DNA of 64,000 nucleotides from Nyssa sinensis. Taxonomy: Eukaryota > Streptophyta > Magnoliopsida > Cornales > Nyssaceae. The position numbers and the translations under genes were made by a program. Under the pieces are notes generated by a model. That model was given only the letters and a program-made list of their open reading frames with translations. It ran no database searches and had not been told where the DNA came from. Shown in pieces: positions 21,546 through 34,205 of this stretch (position 1 is the first letter of the stretch; each line of letters opens with the position of its first letter). The DNA is taken from assembly GCA_008638375.1 (NCBI GenBank), contig VIRR01000495.1, positions 62,001 to 126,000 of the forward strand, given 5' to 3'.

Positions 21546-23897
21546 TCAGCACCTCCAAGCCGAAGCCGAGATGAGCTCTTTACGCTGCCAGCATAGAACC
21601 AGCGATGACTGTCTCTTCTCGACATGGAAACCCCTAACTGGAGTCCTCTTCACCACACACTCAGCTTGGGATTCTGTGAAATTACTGAATGTTAATGGGG
21701 AGAACCCAGATGAGAAAAAAAGAGTCCTCCAAGGCGGCGTCTTTTCAGGGGAATGGAAGCGACCCATTACAATTTTCTCAATGCCCGGTTGTAACAAGAA
21801 CCTCTCAATCTTCTGCAGGGATTCTAGGTTCACATTTACAGCATCAAGAGACTCGAGCAAGTTCGAGTAAGATTGAAGGGCATGAATTACATGGTTGGGA
21901 AATGGGACATCAGTACGGTCACAGCCTCTATCCACAGAGACCACAATTTTGGGCGAAAGATGCTTTACAAAGCGGAGAACCAAAGGGATGGACAATTGGT
22001 AATTGGAAAATGAACTAACTGGGAGATTAACTGCAATTGCTTCATTCTCAGAGACATGAAGAGGTAGCGACCATGATGCAGAGTTCAAGGAATTAAAGCT
22101 TACAATTTCAAACTCAAACGCCATATTGATTTCACTAGCAAAATGGTTCAGATTTTCTCGGGTGAGTCCGAGCTCAATCTGGTCATGGGTGGAGGGAGAG
22201 GCAAGTGCAGTAATTTTAAGCGAAGCTGCACTGCCACTTCTTAAGGCAAGCTCCTGCATAAAAGAAGCCCATTGCCCACCATAACCAATATCGAAATCTA
22301 TAATATGGATTCTATCAAAGCCATCTAAGGCTTCAAGGAGAGCCTGGTTGCAAGTAAAATTGGCAAATTGAAGGAATGGTGAAATTTCCGAGAAAGTTTT
22401 GTAAGCACCAATCTTAGAAATGAGACTAAAGGTGGAAGAATGAGGCGAAGTGGCGGTCGAGGAGGGGTTCATGTTGTCTGTATGGAGTAGCAATTGCAGA
22501 GCCTCCTTACAGTAGAAAGCAGCCCTGTGGAAAGGCTTACCAATTGGAGAGAGCTGCTGATTGAGCCGCGCCAATATCCCTTGCGCGAGTAGTGAATTCC
22601 CCGTCTGGACCTGCTCTGCGGCCTTGAATAGCTGGTCGATTATTGCCTGCTGCTGTTGCTGCTGATGCTGGTGGCCCATTTCATCGCCAACCATTTTAGG
22701 CTTCGCCACCATTGCTGGCCTCTGTTGCAGATAATGAGGCAGCAATTGAAGCTGGTGAGAAAGCCCCTGTGGTTGGTGTTGCCGCCCCATAAAGAGCTCT
22801 TGCCCTGAATCCGAAAATGGGACCGAACAGTTAGGTTCTAGGCCCCCAGGGTTGTGCCTCTTCGGCTGTGGTGGCATGAGAAGGTTCTGCTCTTGTTGGG
22901 TGTATGGCAATGGCAAGAAGAAAGCCGGATTTTGAGTGTGCTGAGCTTGGTACTGGTTAATTAGCAATTGAGGATTGAAAAGCTGCGGCTTCACATCCGA
23001 GCACTCAAATGGTGGTGGTAGTGGTGGTGGTTGTGGTTTAAAGGCAGTCGGAGACAACGAAATGGGTACGAGATTGTTGGATAATGGAGAGAACATAGGG
23101 TTTGGAGGGTTAGGAAGCTTGTAATTAGGAAGAGTTGATGGGGTCGGAGCCAAGCCAGTCTTTTCATTGGTGAATTTGTTGGTAGCATGAGGAAACCCTG
23201 AAGCGGGCAAAGAAGGGTTCATTGTTGCCATCAAATTTCCACCCCCAGGAGTCATCGCACCAACAGTGTCCAATGCAAAACCTTGATCTACAACACCAAA
23301 TCCACCATTGAATTCGAAGTCCGGTGGACCGCCAGTCTGCAATAACTTGTTCAACCCCATAGATGGGTCCTCCACATCCCCCATGATCCAACGAAGTATT
23401 GATTGCTCTTGGCTCGGTGATGCCGCTACAGATTCCGACAGCACGCCCTCCCAATCCTCCATCCCCAGCCCACATTTCTCAGCTCCGGTGGTAATGGTTC
23501 CGCTACCGCTGCCGATCTCTAGAGAAGGTGGAACTGGCTGGAGCTCCAAACTTCCACAGCCTGATTCAACTCCCGCATTCGAGCTGCTGGTTTCTTGCTG
23601 CACTGGCGGCCATTTTCGGGACGGGTTTCCTGAAACCGCCGCCACGCCGGTCGTGTCAGTAGAACCACCAGCACTGCCGCCGCCGCCGCCCAGAGAAGAA
23701 GACAGGGTTGAGGTAGAAGTAGGAGAGCTCGGGCTTCTGATAGTCTCCAGGACAGAGGTAGGCTCACTACCCAGAAAGCAACCTTCTTTATTCCACTTAT
23801 TATTCACCAATGGATTTGAAGATGATGATGAAATCTCTGCAACAAGCTTTAACACCCCGTTCCCCTCAAAATCAAAGGGTAAGGGCATCCCCTTCAT
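21546..23897 (-). CDS. HAM: GRAS transcription regulator, HAIRY MERISTEM / SCL6-SCL22-SCL27 group
   Basis: A 783-residue intronless protein. HAM proteins keep shoot and root stem cells undifferentiated, work with WUSCHEL-type partners in the nucleus, and are restricted by miR171. The N-terminus (MKGMPLPFDFEGNGVLKLV) is the typical HAM start. The variable N-terminal half has a glycine run (about residues 70-76), proline-rich stretches and a glutamine run just before residue 415. The GRAS domain fills the C-terminal 370 residues: leucine heptad I from about 415 with ILARLNQQLSP, the VHIID motif as IHIIDFDIGYGGQW (about 530), and the SAW region ending WRC. It lies alone on the minus strand between two plus-strand genes. 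A minus-strand TATA at about 24200 fits a 5' leader of about 270 nt. Assignment to SCL22/27 rather than SCL6 rests on gene order. Family identification is very secure. Confidence 0.97.
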   Translation of the reverse strand: MKGMPLPFDFEGNGVLKLVAEISSSSSNPLVNNKWNKEGCFLGSEPTSVLETIRSPSSPTSTSTLSSSLGGGGGSAGGSTDTTGVAAVSGNPSRKWPPVQQETSSSNAGVESGCGSLELQPVPPSLEIGSGSGTITTGAEKCGLGMEDWEGVLSESVAASPSQEQSILRWIMGDVEDPSMGLNKLLQTGGPPDFEFNGGFGVVDQGFALDTVGAMTPGGGNLMATMNPSLPASGFPHATNKFTNEKTGLAPTPSTLPNYKLPNPPNPMFSPLSNNLVPISLSPTAFKPQPPPLPPPFECSDVKPQLFNPQLLINQYQAQHTQNPAFFLPLPYTQQEQNLLMPPQPKRHNPGGLEPNCSVPFSDSGQELFMGRQHQPQGLSHQLQLLPHYLQQRPAMVAKPKMVGDEMGHQHQQQQQQAIIDQLFKAAEQVQTGNSLLAQGILARLNQQLSPIGKPFHRAAFYCKEALQLLLHTDNMNPSSTATSPHSSTFSLISKIGAYKTFSEISPFLQFANFTCNQALLEALDGFDRIHIIDFDIGYGGQWASFMQELALRSGSAASLKITALASPSTHDQIELGLTRENLNHFASEINMAFEFEIVSFNSLNSASWSLPLHVSENEAIAVNLPVSSFSNYQLSIPLVLRFVKHLSPKIVVSVDRGCDRTDVPFPNHVIHALQSYSNLLESLDAVNVNLESLQKIERFLLQPGIEKIVMGRFHSPEKTPPWRTLFFSSGFSPLTFSNFTESQAECVVKRTPVRGFHVEKRQSSLVLCWQRKELISASAWRC
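22558..22578 (-). promoter_or_regulatory. miR171 target site in the HAM coding sequence
   Basis: The plus strand here equals the 21-nt mature miR171 sequence base for base (TGATTGAGCC ... CCAATATC), so the HAM mRNA is fully complementary to it. The site encodes residues about 440-447 (ILARLNQ) of leucine heptad I. In Arabidopsis, perfect sites at this position direct cleavage of SCL6, SCL22 and SCL27 mRNAs. Confidence 0.96.
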
Positions 23898-24198
23898 CTA
23901 AAAAAAACCCACAAATCCACAATCTCTCTCCAGCTTTGGAAACCCAAAATAAAGACCACACAAAAGCTCTTAGGCAAAGAAAATATATATTTATATATAA
24001 GCCCAGACAATAGATATGAAATAAATTATTTCATGCTAAAAGAAAAGGCCATGGTAAATGGAAAAAACGAAAGTAGATTGTGAAGCTCTGAGCTTTGGCC
24101 TCAAATCAATGCTTCAAACATACAGACACTTGTTAAATGCATGCCAATGAAGAAACCCATTTCATCATACCCACATGAAACTTTCTGAAACTGCTCTG

Positions 24199-24206
24199 CT
24201 ATATAT
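24199..24206 (-). promoter_or_regulatory. Probable TATA box of the HAM gene
   Basis: The minus strand reads AAGTATATATAGCAG about 300 bp upstream of the HAM start codon. A start of transcription some 30 bp downstream would give a leader of about 270 nt. Inferred from sequence only. Confidence 0.5.
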
Positions 24207-26623
24207 ACTTCTGTGATATACATATCTCAAAACCCCATATTGTCTATTCTGTTTGTTCTTCTTCTTGGGTTAGCCTTGATTGTGGATATGGTGGTGGTGA
24301 TGGTAGTTCTCTTCTCTTCTCCTCTCCTCTCCTGTTCTTGTAGTACTCTTGTCTTCCTTCAGTTTTCTGCCATTGATGCGTGCAACATAAAAAAGTGTAG
24401 TAGTAAAGTGCCCCTCATCCCCTCCCTCTCTCTCTCTCTCTCTCCTCTCTTTATTTTATTTATTTATTTTTTTAAAATTAAATTTTCCTCTTTTTTTTTC
24501 TTCTTTCTTTATTTAATTTTTGTGGCTTGCCTATGAACTGTAGCTATCTTCCCTTCCAGCCCTAGGGTTTCTGCTACCCTCTCCAAACACACGCTAATAC
24601 ATAGCGCGTGAGTATAACGCCCTTAGTAAATAATAAAAAAAAATAGCTGTCAAATCTTGGTTCACTTCTCTGCTAGAATAGAAGCATTTCTTTACGTTTC
24701 GATATGTCTTCAACACGCTACAAGGGCGCGTGCTTTTTAATTATTATCTTTTCTTTTTTCTTTTAAATTATTATTATTATTATCTTTTCAACGAAACAAG
24801 AAGGTGAATGCAACTTGCTCAAATGGCGTCGTATTTTTGTAATATTCCAATATTATCCTTTTGTTTTGCAACAATTACATTAACTTTTTTCTTTAATTTA
24901 TGATATTACACTAATATTACTTTTAAAATTATTAAAAACTAATTAAGAGAAAATATGTTGTGAATGATGATAATGATTTTCATGTTATAACCGATAATTA
25001 TATAGATTTTTTTTTAATTTTTGAAAATTTAGTGAAGATTATTTTACTCTATAAGAATAATTTAGTCAAATAAAAAATTAATTAAAATTCTAACACGATC
25101 GATAATAAATTATTTATAAATAAATGAATTTATATATTGTCAAAATAATAGAGATAAAGTCAATATTAATTTAAAAATAAAAAAGAAAACCTCTAATTAT
25201 CAAATAAGTCAAGAGAGGGAAGTTAAATATAATTATTCTTTTTGTTTTTTTATGGGTAAATTACACTAATTTTTTTTCAACTTTTTAATAATTACACTAA
25301 TTTTTTTAAAAATATTGAAATTAAACCAAATTTTTTATTTTATCTAACAATATACATATATATATATATATACTTCAATTATTTTTTTTAAAATTGACAA
25401 AATTGTTCATTTCATATTTTTTTTTAATTTTTAAAATTTTGACTTCTTTTTTTATTTTTTAAATAAATATTGATAAAAATCTTAAGTTTATTTTTATATA
25501 AAATAAAAATAAGTTATTTATTATAAATTTATTTTTATATAAAATAATAAAAAATCTAAAAAAGTTAGAAAAATTTTATCAAATTGAAAAAAAAATATAA
25601 GAATATTTTTGTCATTTAAAAAAATATTTATTAAAATAATATTTATATATTATCAAATAAAATAAAATAAAAAATGTCAACATAATTTTATAAATTTTAA
25701 AAAAAATTAGTATAATTATTATAACATTAGTGAGATAGAGTATAACAAATTGGGGGTATTATGGTAATTTTCGTAAAAACATGGTAGAATGTTTTAGTTT
25801 TTAAAATTCCATATGACGGCACGTCATAATGAGGGGCTTTTTGGTGTGGGTCAAAAAATATCGAGAAGGATTTGACGGCTGAGATTTTTGAGTTGGATTG
25901 AGATGTGTGGCTATGATTGACAGTTGGATTTTTAAATTTTTTTATTATTTTAAAAGTAGCGGTTATTTAGAGGTCTTTGATTGCCCGTCCCTTTCTGGCG
26001 CCGGAAAAAAGTAAAAGTAATTTTAAAAAACAATAAAGTTGTACGGCTATGATACTAGGGACATTCTTGTCAATTTATCAAGGAAGGTTGGTTGAGTCAT
26101 TTTGTATATTTTTTAAGGGTATATCTGTCCATAAACGACAAAAAGAAATGCTTTATGTATCAGATCTAGTAACCTGTTTTGTTTTTTGTTTTTTTTTTTC
26201 ACTTGCTAACGTTTTTATAGAATATTTTTTAAAATCAACGAAATTTTTTATTTTTTTTTACAATTATTTTTTAAAAAAAAGTTGTTGTAATTTATATGGT
26301 AGATGAAAGTGGATATTTAAAGACTAGACTTAACTATTAAATAATAATAAATAAATAAAAGAAAGTCCTAAACTTTAATTTTGTGAATTTGTATATAAAA
26401 TTCTATATATATATATATATATGTGTTGTAATTAGGTAAATGAGAAGGTCATTGGTTGTTTTAAATAAGATATTCACTTCTTAATTTTTTTTTTAACTTG
26501 TTAGATGGTTAATTTTATCGGATAATTTTATCAATAGAATTTGAAATATTTTTTAAAGATTTTTGATTTGAAACGATCGAACAATTTATACCCATATTTT
26601 TCGTTTAAGACAAATAATTTTGC

Positions 26624-26624
26624 C

Positions 26625-26671
<47 letters not shown>

Positions 26672-26679
26672 TGTATATA
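26624..26679. repeat. (TA)n followed by (TATG)n microsatellite
   Basis: About ten TA units run into about eight ATGT/TATG tetranucleotide units, the only clear tetranucleotide array in the window. Confidence 0.95.
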
Positions 26680-28296
26680 AATGCTTAATCTTGGACTAAT
26701 TTTTGGTGTTGTTCAATTTCTCTATGAATTCAAGGCAATGGAAATACAAGTTAGTCAGCAAGCCTTTTTTTAATCTTTTTTTCTATTTCATTTTGGGTAA
26801 CAATGTGATAACACTGGATTTTTAAGGTATGTTTTATTTCCCAAAAAAAAATTGATGATAAATTAAAAATTGATATTACTCCCATTACTTCCCTTTTTCC
26901 TTTAACTTTTAATTTTTTATTAAATTATTTTGCACCTTGTACTAGAATTGCATGGTTGTTGGTTGGCCCATGTCTTCGGAACACTACGTGCTAAAAATAA
27001 ACATACAGTCAACTCTATCATAAATGAAATGCATATAAGTATATATATATATATATAATTATTTTATTTCTCTTATAATTAATATTATAAATCAATTTTA
27101 GAAAAAAGTACTATGTATTTATAAGTAATAAAATTACTAATTATTCACTATAAAATCAAGTTAGTATTTTAAAATTTTATTAATTATTAACTTATTAAAT
27201 ATTAATTATAAATAAATCAACTAGAAACTGCTAGAATTGCATTTTTGATGCTTGATAACTCCGAGTATTTTACCATTCTATCAAGTAACAGTCATTTTTA
27301 GGTTCATATCATACCAGTGCTTGAAAATATTTGAATCCCTTGGCATAGAGTTATTTTAATCTTCAAACAATTTTATTGATTCATACTTGAAAAATTGTTT
27401 CAACGGAACTGATTAGAAGGCCATCAACTTCAAACAAAAAGCCTGTCACTTTATGCCCTGTTCATGACCATTATGTTATGTAGGTGTTTTTTCTTGTTAA
27501 AGTTGAAGTTGATGTTTTTCTTTTTAGTTTGGATTTATGTTTTGGTTATGTCAAATGTTGTCTCCATGATGTTTTAGACTCAAGATTTCTAAATTCGCCT
27601 ATGTGCATTCACAGTTTATTCACAATAATGTTTACTTACAGCCATATTTCTTGCCCATATGACATATCTTTACACACATTAACTCAATATACATAAATGT
27701 GTGTGTATACATATATTATATATACATGCTTAAATGACAAGCTGGACTGCTGTAATATAATTTAGCTCTGAAATAGATATTGTTTAATGGATCTGTCAAA
27801 GGTTACGTATTGCAATACTCTCTCTCTCTCCCTCATTTGCAGGCGCAGTAAAAGCATTAAATATATGTGGGTGTGGGGAGCAAAAAAATGTTCATTGTGA
27901 AAAGCTCAAACAGTGTCATCTTGTAGCTCTCATGCATAAATGATCCAAGCAATGCTTACTGATCATGAAACATATATGTATGTAGTTTCTGTGCAAACTC
28001 AACAAATTAACATAGCATAAGTTCGTGCTATTATAACATGTTAGATCACTGATTATTATAAATTAAGTTTAAGTTATTAAAAGTCAATAATGTATATTAA
28101 ACTAACAGATGCAGTCTGAAAAATCTATTATGGTCGGAATGAAACCAAGACCTTCTTTAGCCATATATGGAAAGATTAAAAAGTTGGAGTACTACTCCAT
28201 GAGGTGGAACTCAGAAGCATATGAAAATAGACCAGAATTCAGTTCTTCGTTGTAGTCTCTAAGTCAATTTTTACATAGAATAACATTTAAATATAA

Positions 28297-28438
28297 TAAC
28301 GTCATATTTAGTACGATAAAATGTGCATTTTATGAATCTTTATTTTAAATTTTTTATTTTTAATTCTTATTTAGTATGATTAAAAATAATTATTCTATGA
28401 AATGACCATTACATTCTTGCGTAACAAACATGGCCTAA
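28297..28438. mobile_element. Tourist-like MITE, short copy (TAA ends)
   Basis: The segment starts TAAC-GTCATATTTAGTAC and ends ACAAACATGGCCTAA. These ends are imperfect inverted repeats bounded by TAA, and the interior (TTATTTAGTATGATTAAAAAT) matches the interior of the element at 57591-57828. No coding capacity. TAA-bounded TIRs of this type fit PIF/Harbinger-derived (Tourist) MITEs. Confidence 0.6.
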
Positions 28439-30022
28439 GAATAATATGCATGCCCAAAATTTTTTACCTTCTCCTTAGTATGCCTCACCAAAATAACACA
28501 AAATTTGAGACTCTTAGGTAAACATGACTAAATTAGGGTGCTACTCGGATAAATTTTGTTACAAAGTGGAAAAATAAATACAGCGTATGAAAAAATTAGA
28601 GAATTTACAAAGGAGTCGTGTTGTTTGATCTTGATTCCAATCATATATATTAACTATTCTTTATTACAAATCATTACCCGTAAAATTATACACATGGATT
28701 TGCACGTTGAATCCTAACTTAACTCAAAAATTAAATTTACTAGGTCTTTAATTCAATCATAATCATATATATATATATATATAAATTCTTTCTTATTACG
28801 CCCATTTGGATCTCACATGTTAGTTAATAAAATTCTTTATACAAAAGAGACAAGAGGCTCCTAATAAATTACAAGGGAAATAAATCCATATCAAAAGTAC
28901 AGCAGCATTAAAGAATGAAAGGCAAGACAACAATGTGAGGAAATAGCATGCATTGAATTTGGTTGGACAAGTTCATGAAGGAAGACCACCAAAATAACGT
29001 GTTTATCGTACACCTCCACTGTTCTTGCATGTCCATTAAATTACAAAATTACAAAAATGGGAACATGGTAAGCCCATTCCCCCCCCCCCCCCCACCCAAA
29101 TTTCTTTATTTAACATTTTATTTATGTTTTTCAAAGACTTGTCACCCTTCAGTTTTATCCAAAATTCAATTTGACCTCTTTTTTTGTTTGTTATTCCCAA
29201 ATATAAATAACGAGGTGATCATCTAATGTTTTCAAAATGTGAAAAATGTGTTAAGTAAAAGACACTTTTACCCTCTTGAAAATTTGGACTTTTTTTTAGG
29301 GTTAGTGGATGGGTTTTTTTTGTATACAACTATTGTTTTTAATATTTTTTTTTTGTATTTCTTGAATTTTTTTATCCCATTTTTTTAGTTCATTATATAT
29401 ATATATATAAAATTTATTTGCAAAAATATTATCAACTAATATTAAGTTTTTGTACTTTTAAAATTTTAAACTTACAATTGAACAACAAGAATAAGAAATT
29501 TTTTCCTTAATTAAATTTCTAACTTCAGGCGGCCTTCAAAGCGATATTGAAACTTTTTTTATTATTTGTATAGAAATACCATGCTTCACCATGGTAAAGG
29601 CTTCAAAAACATTTTTCTTCTCAAAACTAGCTTTCAAAGCTTTGTTTAGTTTCATAAAGGATCATTTTTTGGCCACAATCAACAGTGTTTCATTCTCTAT
29701 TTCTCTACCCTTTCCCTAAAATTGAAGATGGAACTTGCTTGGTGTGAGATATTAATAAGAATTGCTGAGGACATTATGGAAACTTGAAAGGTTGGGGGGT
29801 GTTCAATTAGTTGTCTTGTCTAGACAAGATTGAATTTTAGGTATTTATGTGTGAGTGAAGGGGGGACATGCTTAGGTCTGGCAGGAATAATTTAGCAAAA
29901 GCATGATTTAGATTTGTCAGTGAGAAGGCTTTGTTTATCTCCTTCCACCCATGTGATGGCTAGCACCAACTCCTTTCTTCTATTTAGTGTAAAGTGTACC
30001 CAACTCAAACCATCTTTGCTTG

Positions 30023-30093
<71 letters not shown>

Positions 30094-30246
30094 TATCATT
30101 CTTTAATGGGTAAAAGTGTTTGTAACATGTTCTTTTCTCTCTGCTCAAGGCACCCTACTCCTCAAGCAAAAGAAACACAAAAAACCCCTACCCTAAACAA
30201 CTAAAGCTACCAGCTTATATTTTTCATGCCACAATCACTGTTTATG

Positions 30247-30301
<55 letters not shown>
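30023..30301. repeat. Two compound microsatellites, (CT)n(TA)n and (TA)n(GA)n
   Basis: A CT array of about 24 units passes into TA units (30023-30092). About 155 bp later a TA array passes into about 19 GA units (30247-30301). The two are approximate mirror images and could form a large hairpin. Confidence 0.95.
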
Positions 30302-30305
<4 letters not shown>

Positions 30306-32129
30306 CTCACGATTAGAAAACACATAAAACTCAACTACCTAGAAGTCCTCCTACAACCCCAATCCTATCGCCTAAAAGCCAAGGAAGGCTTTATCAAGGC
30401 TTGATAACTCTCCATGAAATAATAATTAATTTCTTCTTAGTTTGTTACAATTGCTACAAACAATGATTAACAATAAACTCATATAAATTAATCTATCTTC
30501 CAGTATATATACCACATGGCTTATGGAAGCAAATGTATAGATATGAAGGGCAATCATCAACCCCGCGATGCAGTCATCCCCGCATTAAGATCACGGGTTC
30601 AGTCGATCCAAATAAAATTAAAAACAGTAGAAATAGATTCGTGAACAATACTATATGCATGCATTTTCACATAGACATGCTATTTGTATAGTTTGTTGTT
30701 GGAAACTTTTATATATCTTTTGGAATCTATTGGACGGTTTTGAGTGATGAAATGTCAAGGGTTTGTATAGAGACACATTCTTGGTCAAAATATATAAAAA
30801 TGCACTTGTTTTTAAATGCAATGATCATCTCCAAAGTCTATCTCCTAGTTGGAATGTTCATTCTTAGAACAAAGGAAAAACATTCATTGAATTTGAAGAT
30901 ATTGGTTCATCTCTTGTCTGAAATCGAATAAATTATTTAGTGAAACAGTTATTGCATATCATTATTTGATGTCTCTAAGTATCTTAATTGTATAAAAAAG
31001 TTAACAATCGAGTATTTAAAATTCATAAGGGACAATCACACCACATCTAATGAAAATATAGTTTTGAAATGCATGAAAGATTATCACACCATACCATGTA
31101 AGTGCATCTTCAAGAAAAGAAAGCATTTTTGGAAGCAAAAAATTCATTTACTTCCTGCTACCAGGTTTATGCTTACAACTCCCAGCATTATGCATGTACT
31201 CTAATAATGATTGTCAAAATAAATATTCATTTTATATTTTAATATATTTTTATCTCTCTCTTCCCATCATTCCATCTCTCTCTCTCTTAATCAGTTACTT
31301 TTCCTTCAGATTTTGCTTCCTCTCTTTCTTTTTTTCACTAGAAGTATATATGCTTTTAATTAAACATTGCACATCAGTTGCAAGTAAAATGCCTCCGGAC
31401 TCTCTTATTAAAATACAAAAAATAAATAAATAAAAGATAATTTAATAATTAAGACAGACTTCTCCTCCTATGTCCTCTCTTGGAGATACTTATAAGGACG
31501 CAAGTGACCATCCCAAGACAAGAGGATAAAGGAGGAATCCCAATATAAGCTCCCTTTCTTTAATTGTAAAACATATTATTTTTTATTTTTATACCACAAT
31601 GTGAATAGGAGGAAATGGTGAACTTTGTTTTGTTATGGTAGTTTCTACAAATTGGCCTTCAATAATTCCCAGGAGGCCCTCCCACCATGGCAGTACCTTT
31701 GATATGGGCCAGCCCAAGTTCTGCAAATCCTGGCCCAATCTGCATGGAACAAAGCCCAAGGTCCCACAAACTGAGAACTGAACAGTTTTGACATAGTTGA
31801 TTCTGAACAAGATAAAGATCCTTGGTCCACAACAACTGCCCAAAAGGGGCCGAAACACATCTGGGTTTTCAGGATTTACCTAAGATCCATGCCTGATGTG
31901 TAGGACTTTTAAATGGATCATATAACCAAACAGAGCTTATACACAATTTTGATGATCCCTTGGTTTTACAGTGATTGGACCTAAATAAGTCACATTATTC
32001 CTCTATGAAAATTCTGTTATAAAAAACACATACTATCAGTTTAAAATGAGTAATGTAATAGAAATTGAAAATATATAAACAACATACCAATTTTGGACCC
32101 ATCATATTTCTATGTGTTTTCCGTATTTC

Positions 32130-32300
32130 ACCTCCGTTTGGTTAAATTGTGTAAAAGTGTTATTTGAGTTAATCAATTAAATATTTGGGTTAACTATTAA
32201 AAAATACTTAACAATTATCAAATAAGAACATTTTAAATAGATTTTACCAGTTTAATAAAAAAAAAAAATGTCACACTTACTAGTTTAACCTAAACCGCAA
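32130..32300. repeat. Reverse-oriented copy of the 9.7-kb small element
   Basis: TTTGGTTAAATTGTGTAAAAGTGTTATTTGAG here is nearly the reverse complement of the right end of the element at 9627-9925. Similarity fades to the right and the far end is not defined. Confidence 0.5.
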
Positions 32301-33854
32301 CTTAATGAAAACGTTATAACTAATAAGTGCGTATAAATTTTATCTAAATAATTTTAAAATCAATTAAGTGTGATTGAATCTCTTAAAACGCGTTAAGTTA
32401 TAGTCAATCTCTTATCCAAATCAACACACCTTAACCTTAGGGCTTTTCACAGACGCAATTTTGGCTTTGGGCTGGGCTGGCTTGGCTTGTAAGCTCACAT
32501 ATTTTGATTTTTTAATTATTATTTTTGATAGAAAAGTTATTATTAAGTTTTCTTTCTATTTTTTTTTATGAATAAAAATCAAACCAAAACTAGAACCAGG
32601 ACCAGAATCCCAATATCATTTAGTTGGGCTGCTCCTATGTTGGCCCAGTGGGCTGGTAATGTTCAAACCTCGAGGAAGTAGTAGAACCAAATAAGCCACC
32701 ATATAGGGCCATTTGATCTATCTATCTATATATAATAACTAATAGGAAAATTAAGTTAATAGAGTTAATTTGTGTTCCATCTTTGTATTAATGATTTTAT
32801 TATTAGTTAAAAAAATTAAATTAATTTCACTAATAGTTGATAAACAAATTCATCATTTGGTTAATCTCGTAATTACATATATTTTATCAAATCTAATGGA
32901 TCAAAACTTGTTAAATTCAAACAAGAGCTTGGAATTTATTTTGGAACATGTTTATTTCTTAAATCGAGTTTGAACACCTTGTTTGGCTCAATTTTTTTTT
33001 TTTTTTGGTTGAATTTATACAAGTCTTTTTATTGTCTTTCCTTTAATATCATCTAACATAATACCTTTTAAAATAGTACGGAAATTATCAAATTAAATAA
33101 TATTATGTATCCCTATATGAGTTTTATTTGTTAATCAATCAATAACACATTTTGGCTCGTTATACACATATTTAAAATTAACTTAAAATCTTTTTTCTTT
33201 AATAATATTCACGCAATTCATCAAAAAAATATAAAGCTTCCAATACCTTCTTTTATTTCTTAATAAGCAATCAATAATAAAATCTCCTTCAATCACAAAC
33301 TTTTTACCATCTTATATTAATTCGTAACGATCTTTCTCGAGAAGTCTGAGCCTCTAACTAAGTAACCAAATAATTACCATTATACCAAGTAGATAATGCT
33401 CAACAGATTTCACCTGTCTCATTCTGAAGACTAGCACCAGCTCCTCTCGATAAAATTTTTTTTTTTTCTAAATCCATCAAAGTTTAACTTTTTCATTCCT
33501 ATTGATAGAATCCATATAACAAATCTCACATGTTTACTCCTTGTCTTAGCATAAGAATTAGAGCTTATCAACTCCCTAATCATAAAATAATCCTTAAACA
33601 TATTTGTTGTTTTTTTAATAATTTGAAAATGATTAAATTTATCTTTTCTAAAAATTATCTTATTCCTTTGAACACCTAGTTTGGCTCAATTTGTTTTTCC
33701 CCGTAAAAATATATTTACATGTTTTTATAAAATAAAAAAAAACAAATATAATAGTTTCAAACATTTAATTAAATGGCAAGTATATTTCTCATAATAAATC
33801 TTACAAACTTAAGCACAAAAAGAAGTTAAAATAGTACTACAAACGAACCAAGTT

Positions 33855-34205
33855 ATTCAAGTTTGGTTTGTAATTGAACTGGTTAAATGTTTGTTCGAGT
33901 TCGATTCGTAAGATAAATAAGTCAAATTTGAACATATTTTAAGATTCGTTAATTTATTTAAATCGATTCAATAAACTAATAATTGATATAATACTATATA
34001 CAAAAATCAAAGTACTCGAGTTAAATCAATAAGTAATTTAATACTATATAAAAAAAATCAAGCTAATCGACATTGGTAGCGATTTGCCCGATTATAAAAT
34101 TATTAGAGATTGATTTAAAAAATTAACAAACTAACTTGAATATAATTTAAAACTCGTTTATTTTAACAAATCAAACTTTAATAAGCCACCGTGACTCAAC
34201 TCATT
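33855..34205. repeat. Dispersed repeat family copy 2 (CTCGACTCG-type)
   Basis: Shares TAATACTATATACAAAAATC, ACTCGAGTTAAAT, TTATTTTAACAAATCAAACTT and TTGGTTTGTAATTGAACTGG-like words with the copies at 15795-16110 and 59775-60090. The block TAATACTATATAAAAAAAATC occurs within it as well, suggesting an internal repeat. Non-coding. Confidence 0.55.

Noticed and set aside
23308..23901. 197-codon plus-strand open frame over the HAM gene
   Set aside because: It is antisense to the GC-richer, proline/serine-coding start of HAM and matches no family; a shadow frame.
30541..30612. Possible tRNA or SINE (GGGTTCAGTCGATCC)
   Set aside because: Only a box B-like word is present. No acceptable box A, cloverleaf or flanking duplication could be drawn.
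31589..31860. Two overlapping minus-strand frames of 71-89 codons
   Set aside because: Locally less AT-rich, but there is no domain, no initiator context and no neighbouring exon.
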